From assembly GCA_964506505.1 (NCBI GenBank), contig CAZDKY010000023.1, positions 1-16,336 of the forward strand: 16,336 nucleotides of DNA. The letters are read 5' to 3'. Positions 13,553 to 16,336 of the stretch are shown here, one piece after another (position 1 is the stretch's first letter; each line of letters starts with the position of its first letter). The DNA comes from M55B129 sp964506505. GTDB taxonomy: Bacteria; Bacillota; Dethiobacteria; DTU022. The position numbers were made by a program, and so were the translations under genes. The notes beneath the pieces were generated by a model. That model was not told the DNA's origin. It did no database searches and saw only the letters and a program-made list of their open reading frames with translations.

Positions 13553-13569
13553 GTTCATTAACAATGAAC
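13553..13569 (-). other. Perfect 7-bp hairpin between the dehydrogenase and AOR genes
   Basis: GTTCATT and AATGAAC flank a 3-nt loop in the 95 bp between the two genes. No T tract follows, so it more likely acts in mRNA processing or stability, or partially attenuates AOR expression, than terminates transcription. Confidence 0.4.
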
Positions 13570-13584
13570 TTCAACGCCATGAAC

Positions 13585-14772
13585 CTAAAGATCGCAGTAA
13601 GCCTGCCTGTAAAGTTCTTCAAGCTCTTCCTGTGTAGGTATACGCGGGTTTCCTAAAGTATTATCATTTTCTTGTGCCATTTTTGCCATTGTCGGAATCA
13701 TTTTAGGATCATGATCCACCTTGTTCAACGAGGTTGCCAAACCGATAGCCCTGGCAAATTTTTTCATAATATCCGCTGCCTGATAAGCTGCTTCAAGTTT
13801 TCCCAACCCCCGCGTGTTTTCGCCCATCGCTTCAGCAATATCGATCATCCGTTCAACACACGCCATTGTATTATAGCGCACAACCGGACCGGCCATAATG
13901 GCCAGTGTTTCTCCGTGGCTGAGGCCAAAATTGGATGTCAACTGTAAACCAGATGAGTGAATCAAGCCACAGCCTGTGTTCATAGCATACCCTGCTTCCA
14001 TCGCGCCTAAAAGCATCTGTTCCCTGGCTTCCATATCGTTGCCATTGGCAACAGCCCTGCCAAGATAATTAAAAATCCGCTTAACTGCAGAAAGGGCAAA
14101 CATGTCTGTCTGGGGCATTTTATAACGGTGGTAATATGCCTCAAGTGCATGAATAAGAGCGTCATAACCTGTCGATGCTGTCAATTTAGAAGGCATACTG
14201 ACGGTCATTTCCGGATCCAGTAAGGCTATTTTAGGCAAACACATCCAGCCTCCACAAAATCCTTTATAGTTCTCTTCGGTATTGGTCACAACTGTCCATG
14301 CTCCGACTTCACTTCCGGTTCCGGCAGTTGTCGGAATTAATATCGTTGGCGGGATAGCATTTTTATTCAAAGTATCATATGGATCTGTAACATAATTCGT
14401 AGTAAAATAATCCCTGATTGAACCCGGATTTGTTGCAATAATACCAATTGATTTAGCAGTATCCAGGTTACTGCCCCCACCAACACCTATAATTACATCG
14501 CATTTTTCTGCTTTATAAATTCTGCACCCGTTATCAATTTGTTTGTCGGTAGGGTTGACATCACTTTCAGTATACAGGTAGTAATCTATATTTTTCTTTT
14601 TCAGCGAAGCTTCTATAGTTTTAAATTCATTTAGACTGGATGTGGTTTTACCGGCTACCAGAAAAACTTTTTTACCTCCAAGTTGTTCAACATAAAAACC
14701 TGTATCACTGACTACGCCACAACCGAATATAACCCTTTCCGGCCCCATGAACAAGCTTCCTTTAAATGACAT
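13585..14772 (-). CDS. Iron-containing (group III) alcohol dehydrogenase
   Basis: This 395-residue protein has the family's nucleotide-binding GGGS (98-101) in VIIGVGGGSNLDTAKSIG, the conserved PTTAGTGSEV (147-156), and the four metal ligands D204, H208 (GYDALIHALEAY), H272 (GLIHSSG) and H286 (LSHGETLA). It is therefore expected to be an active Fe- or Zn-dependent NAD(P) alcohol dehydrogenase. Substrates of the family include ethanol, butanol, 1,3-propanediol, lactaldehyde and 4-hydroxybutyrate. The conserved GLVHALAHPLG-type segment reads GLIHSSGLQLTSNFG here, an unusual active-site border suggesting a divergent substrate. The start has AGGAGGAG about 7 nt upstream. It lies between MmgE/PrpD (86 bp upstream) and AOR, and probably supplies the aldehyde that AOR oxidises. 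Confidence 0.94.
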   Translation of the reverse strand: MSFKGSLFMGPERVIFGCGVVSDTGFYVEQLGGKKVFLVAGKTTSSLNEFKTIEASLKKKNIDYYLYTESDVNPTDKQIDNGCRIYKAEKCDVIIGVGGGSNLDTAKSIGIIATNPGSIRDYFTTNYVTDPYDTLNKNAIPPTILIPTTAGTGSEVGAWTVVTNTEENYKGFCGGWMCLPKIALLDPEMTVSMPSKLTASTGYDALIHALEAYYHRYKMPQTDMFALSAVKRIFNYLGRAVANGNDMEAREQMLLGAMEAGYAMNTGCGLIHSSGLQLTSNFGLSHGETLAIMAGPVVRYNTMACVERMIDIAEAMGENTRGLGKLEAAYQAADIMKKFARAIGLATSLNKVDHDPKMIPTMAKMAQENDNTLGNPRIPTQEELEELYRQAYCDL

Positions 14773-14857
14773 TATTTATCTCCTCCTTAATAAGTACTTC
14801 GAGCCTGCTATTTATTGCAGACAACATCAATAATAACAACTCTGACAATCAGGCAAA

Positions 14858-16255
14858 CTATTCCCCGGCCAGTAGTTCCATCAACCCGGAAATTGAATCC
14901 ATGTTTTCTAAATTGTTAACCATGGCAATTACCTGCTTAATAGTATTTTGATTTAAAACATAGGATGCCTGGTTTTTGAATTTTTCCTCTATTTCTGCAT
15001 ACGACAGAGGATTCCTCGGATCGCCTGACGGAATATCAATATATTCACTATAAAAATCGCCCTTGTTAGTAAACACCTCAACCCTGGCTGTCAGCTCACC
15101 ATTATTGACATAGTTGCTATCAAGTTCAGGATCCAGGTTTACCCTGACTTTCCCTGCAAGATCTTCAATTGCGGGATCATGCAGATTTTTTTCCGTATAC
15201 CATCCCGGACCCGGTTTGTTCCCCATAATAATCATTGCTGCTGTGTAAGGGATAGAAAACTGGGTATCAACTACTTTCTGTGGATCAAAAACCTCCTGTG
15301 TCTTAACCCAGTAAAAAGAATTAATGATCACATCCCTGATATCACCATCCGACAAATTATTATCCGTAATGATTTTCTTTAGGCCATCTAGTGCCGGATG
15401 CTGCCACCTGCAACATGAATAAGGCTTGATGCTCATTTCAGTTAAAATTAACGACTCATTACCAAGACCTTGAATCATTTTATTATAATCACAACGATCG
15501 GAACCAGCCATAATCCAAAAACCGTTTTCCCCATCAAGGATATAATGGTTCCCAATAAATCCATTTTCAGCCAGTATTGCCGCCAGGGTTCCAGTCCAAC
15601 AGGGCCAACCGGTCGGCTCCTTGACCCAGTGAATCGGCCGTTCTGATATATCCCAACCCCATTTTTGAGTACATGGTAAAGGCGCTGTCGCTCCAGCTAC
15701 ACCAAAAGCATTGAACATTTGCTCTTTACTTAAGTTAAGTACCTTGGCAGCAGCAATCGCAGCGCAAAAAGTCTGCCACGTCCCGACACCCCAAACATTT
15801 TTCAACCTTTCACGAGTCGGTTGAATAGCCAGGCCAATGCGGTTCCCTACATCATAGGCAGTTATTATTGCATTGATAATATTCTCACCTGAAGCTTTTT
15901 CCCATTCACCAACTGCCAGTGCAGCTGGAATTATTGAAGATCCGGGATGGCCAATTCCATCGGAAAGATAAGTATCATCAAAATCAAGAGCATTGGCATT
16001 GGTACCGTTGACAAAAGCAGCATGTATAGCAGGAACTTTTAAAGCGCCGCCAATTATAGTAGACTCCTCAGCTCCGCCCATTTTCTTAAATGGAGGTAAA
16101 ATTGAGTTTCCTATGGCAGATCTGCTGCCACCCAACGTACAGCCAATACTATCCAGAATGTGTACTTTAGCTTTTTCGATTACCGCCTTAGGATATTGAT
16201 CAAATACCGTACCAACAGTGTATTCAACCATCGTCTTAGTAGCCCATGCCGTCAA
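14858..16255 (-). CDS. MmgE/PrpD family protein (2-methylcitrate dehydratase-like)
   Basis: The family includes PrpD, which dehydrates 2-methylcitrate, and relatives acting on other hydroxy-di- and tricarboxylates such as cis-aconitate and itaconate pathway acids. At 465 residues it is full length. The N-terminal helical domain has VIEKAKVHILDSIGCTLGGS (25-44) and the typical segment FVNGTNANALDFDDTYLSDG followed by GHPGSSIIPAALAVGE (81-116). The C-terminal lid domain includes SIKPYSCCRWQHPALDGLKK. The start is TTG at 16255 with GGAGGAG 7 nt upstream, a strong site. It is the first gene of the MmgE/PrpD, alcohol dehydrogenase, AOR series. No citrate synthase-like PrpC or lyase PrpB is adjacent, so a standard methylcitrate cycle is not supported here. 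Confidence 0.9.
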   Translation of the reverse strand: MTAWATKTMVEYTVGTVFDQYPKAVIEKAKVHILDSIGCTLGGSRSAIGNSILPPFKKMGGAEESTIIGGALKVPAIHAAFVNGTNANALDFDDTYLSDGIGHPGSSIIPAALAVGEWEKASGENIINAIITAYDVGNRIGLAIQPTRERLKNVWGVGTWQTFCAAIAAAKVLNLSKEQMFNAFGVAGATAPLPCTQKWGWDISERPIHWVKEPTGWPCWTGTLAAILAENGFIGNHYILDGENGFWIMAGSDRCDYNKMIQGLGNESLILTEMSIKPYSCCRWQHPALDGLKKIITDNNLSDGDIRDVIINSFYWVKTQEVFDPQKVVDTQFSIPYTAAMIIMGNKPGPGWYTEKNLHDPAIEDLAGKVRVNLDPELDSNYVNNGELTARVEVFTNKGDFYSEYIDIPSGDPRNPLSYAEIEEKFKNQASYVLNQNTIKQVIAMVNNLENMDSISGLMELLAGE

Positions 16256-16295
16256 GTGCCTACTCCTCCTTCAAAAACGCTGATGCTGTTCAAAG

Positions 16296-16318
16296 TAATT
16301 ATTTACTGCAAATAATTA
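16296..16318. promoter_or_regulatory. Candidate operator: perfect 9-5-9 palindrome upstream of the MmgE/PrpD operon
   Basis: TAATTATTT (16296-16304) and AAATAATTA (16310-16318) are perfect inverted repeats around ACTGC. The site lies 41 bp upstream of the TTG start, where a promoter and regulator site would be expected. The region is AT-rich, so chance palindromes are less rare, but a symmetric 18-bp match is notable. No -10/-35 pair was clear within the remaining sequence. Confidence 0.45.
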
Positions 16319-16336
16319 GTTTCCATTAATAATTCG

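Overview
The window looks like chromosome of an anaerobic, mid-GC Firmicute (Clostridia or a close relative). The reasons are strong purine-rich Shine-Dalgarno sites, frequent GTG/TTG starts, a tungsten-type aldehyde:ferredoxin oxidoreductase, corrinoid methyl-transfer proteins, and several short intergenic regulatory RNAs and terminators. No species assignment is possible from the sequence alone. Apart from the Mut7-C gene and dinB, everything recognised lies on the minus strand.

Left part (1-3630). The window cuts a minus-strand corrinoid-protein gene at its N-terminus. A plus-strand ubiquitin-like/Mut7-C ribonuclease protein diverges from it. Then come a minus-strand SAM methyltransferase with a disrupted small gene downstream, and a plus-strand DNA polymerase IV (dinB) ending in a 17-bp stem terminator.

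Middle part (3660-7715). A minus-strand series reads, in transcription order: an ArsR-type repressor with its own promoter and a clear operator-like inverted repeat, an ABC ATPase, an ABC-2 permease overlapping it by 4 nt, an unlisted 38-codon membrane peptide, a single-pass membrane protein, and a secreted acidic protein with two copies of a 48-residue repeat. The secreted-protein gene has its own promoter followed by a leader that matches the GEMM-I cyclic-di-GMP riboswitch. This is the most distinctive regulatory feature of the window.

Right-middle (7715-11490). Here lie a flavodoxin-fold protein and a class I aminotransferase, probably one operon, and a DUF5362-like membrane protein. Upstream of that come gene debris and a badly decayed MttB-family (trimethylamine/quaternary-amine:corrinoid methyltransferase) pseudogene that still carries a good terminator. 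The corrinoid-protein fragment at the left edge belongs to the same type of system, so the lineage has or had corrinoid-dependent demethylation nearby.

Right part (11597-16336). Three minus-strand genes form a probable operon: an MmgE/PrpD-family dehydratase-like protein, an iron-containing alcohol dehydrogenase and an AOR-family oxidoreductase. A perfect 9-5-9 palindrome sits just upstream of the first gene. Together they could form a catabolic module in which an alcohol is oxidised to an aldehyde and then to an acid with ferredoxin reduction, with MmgE/PrpD acting on a hydroxy-acid or related substrate. The substrate cannot be deduced from sequence.
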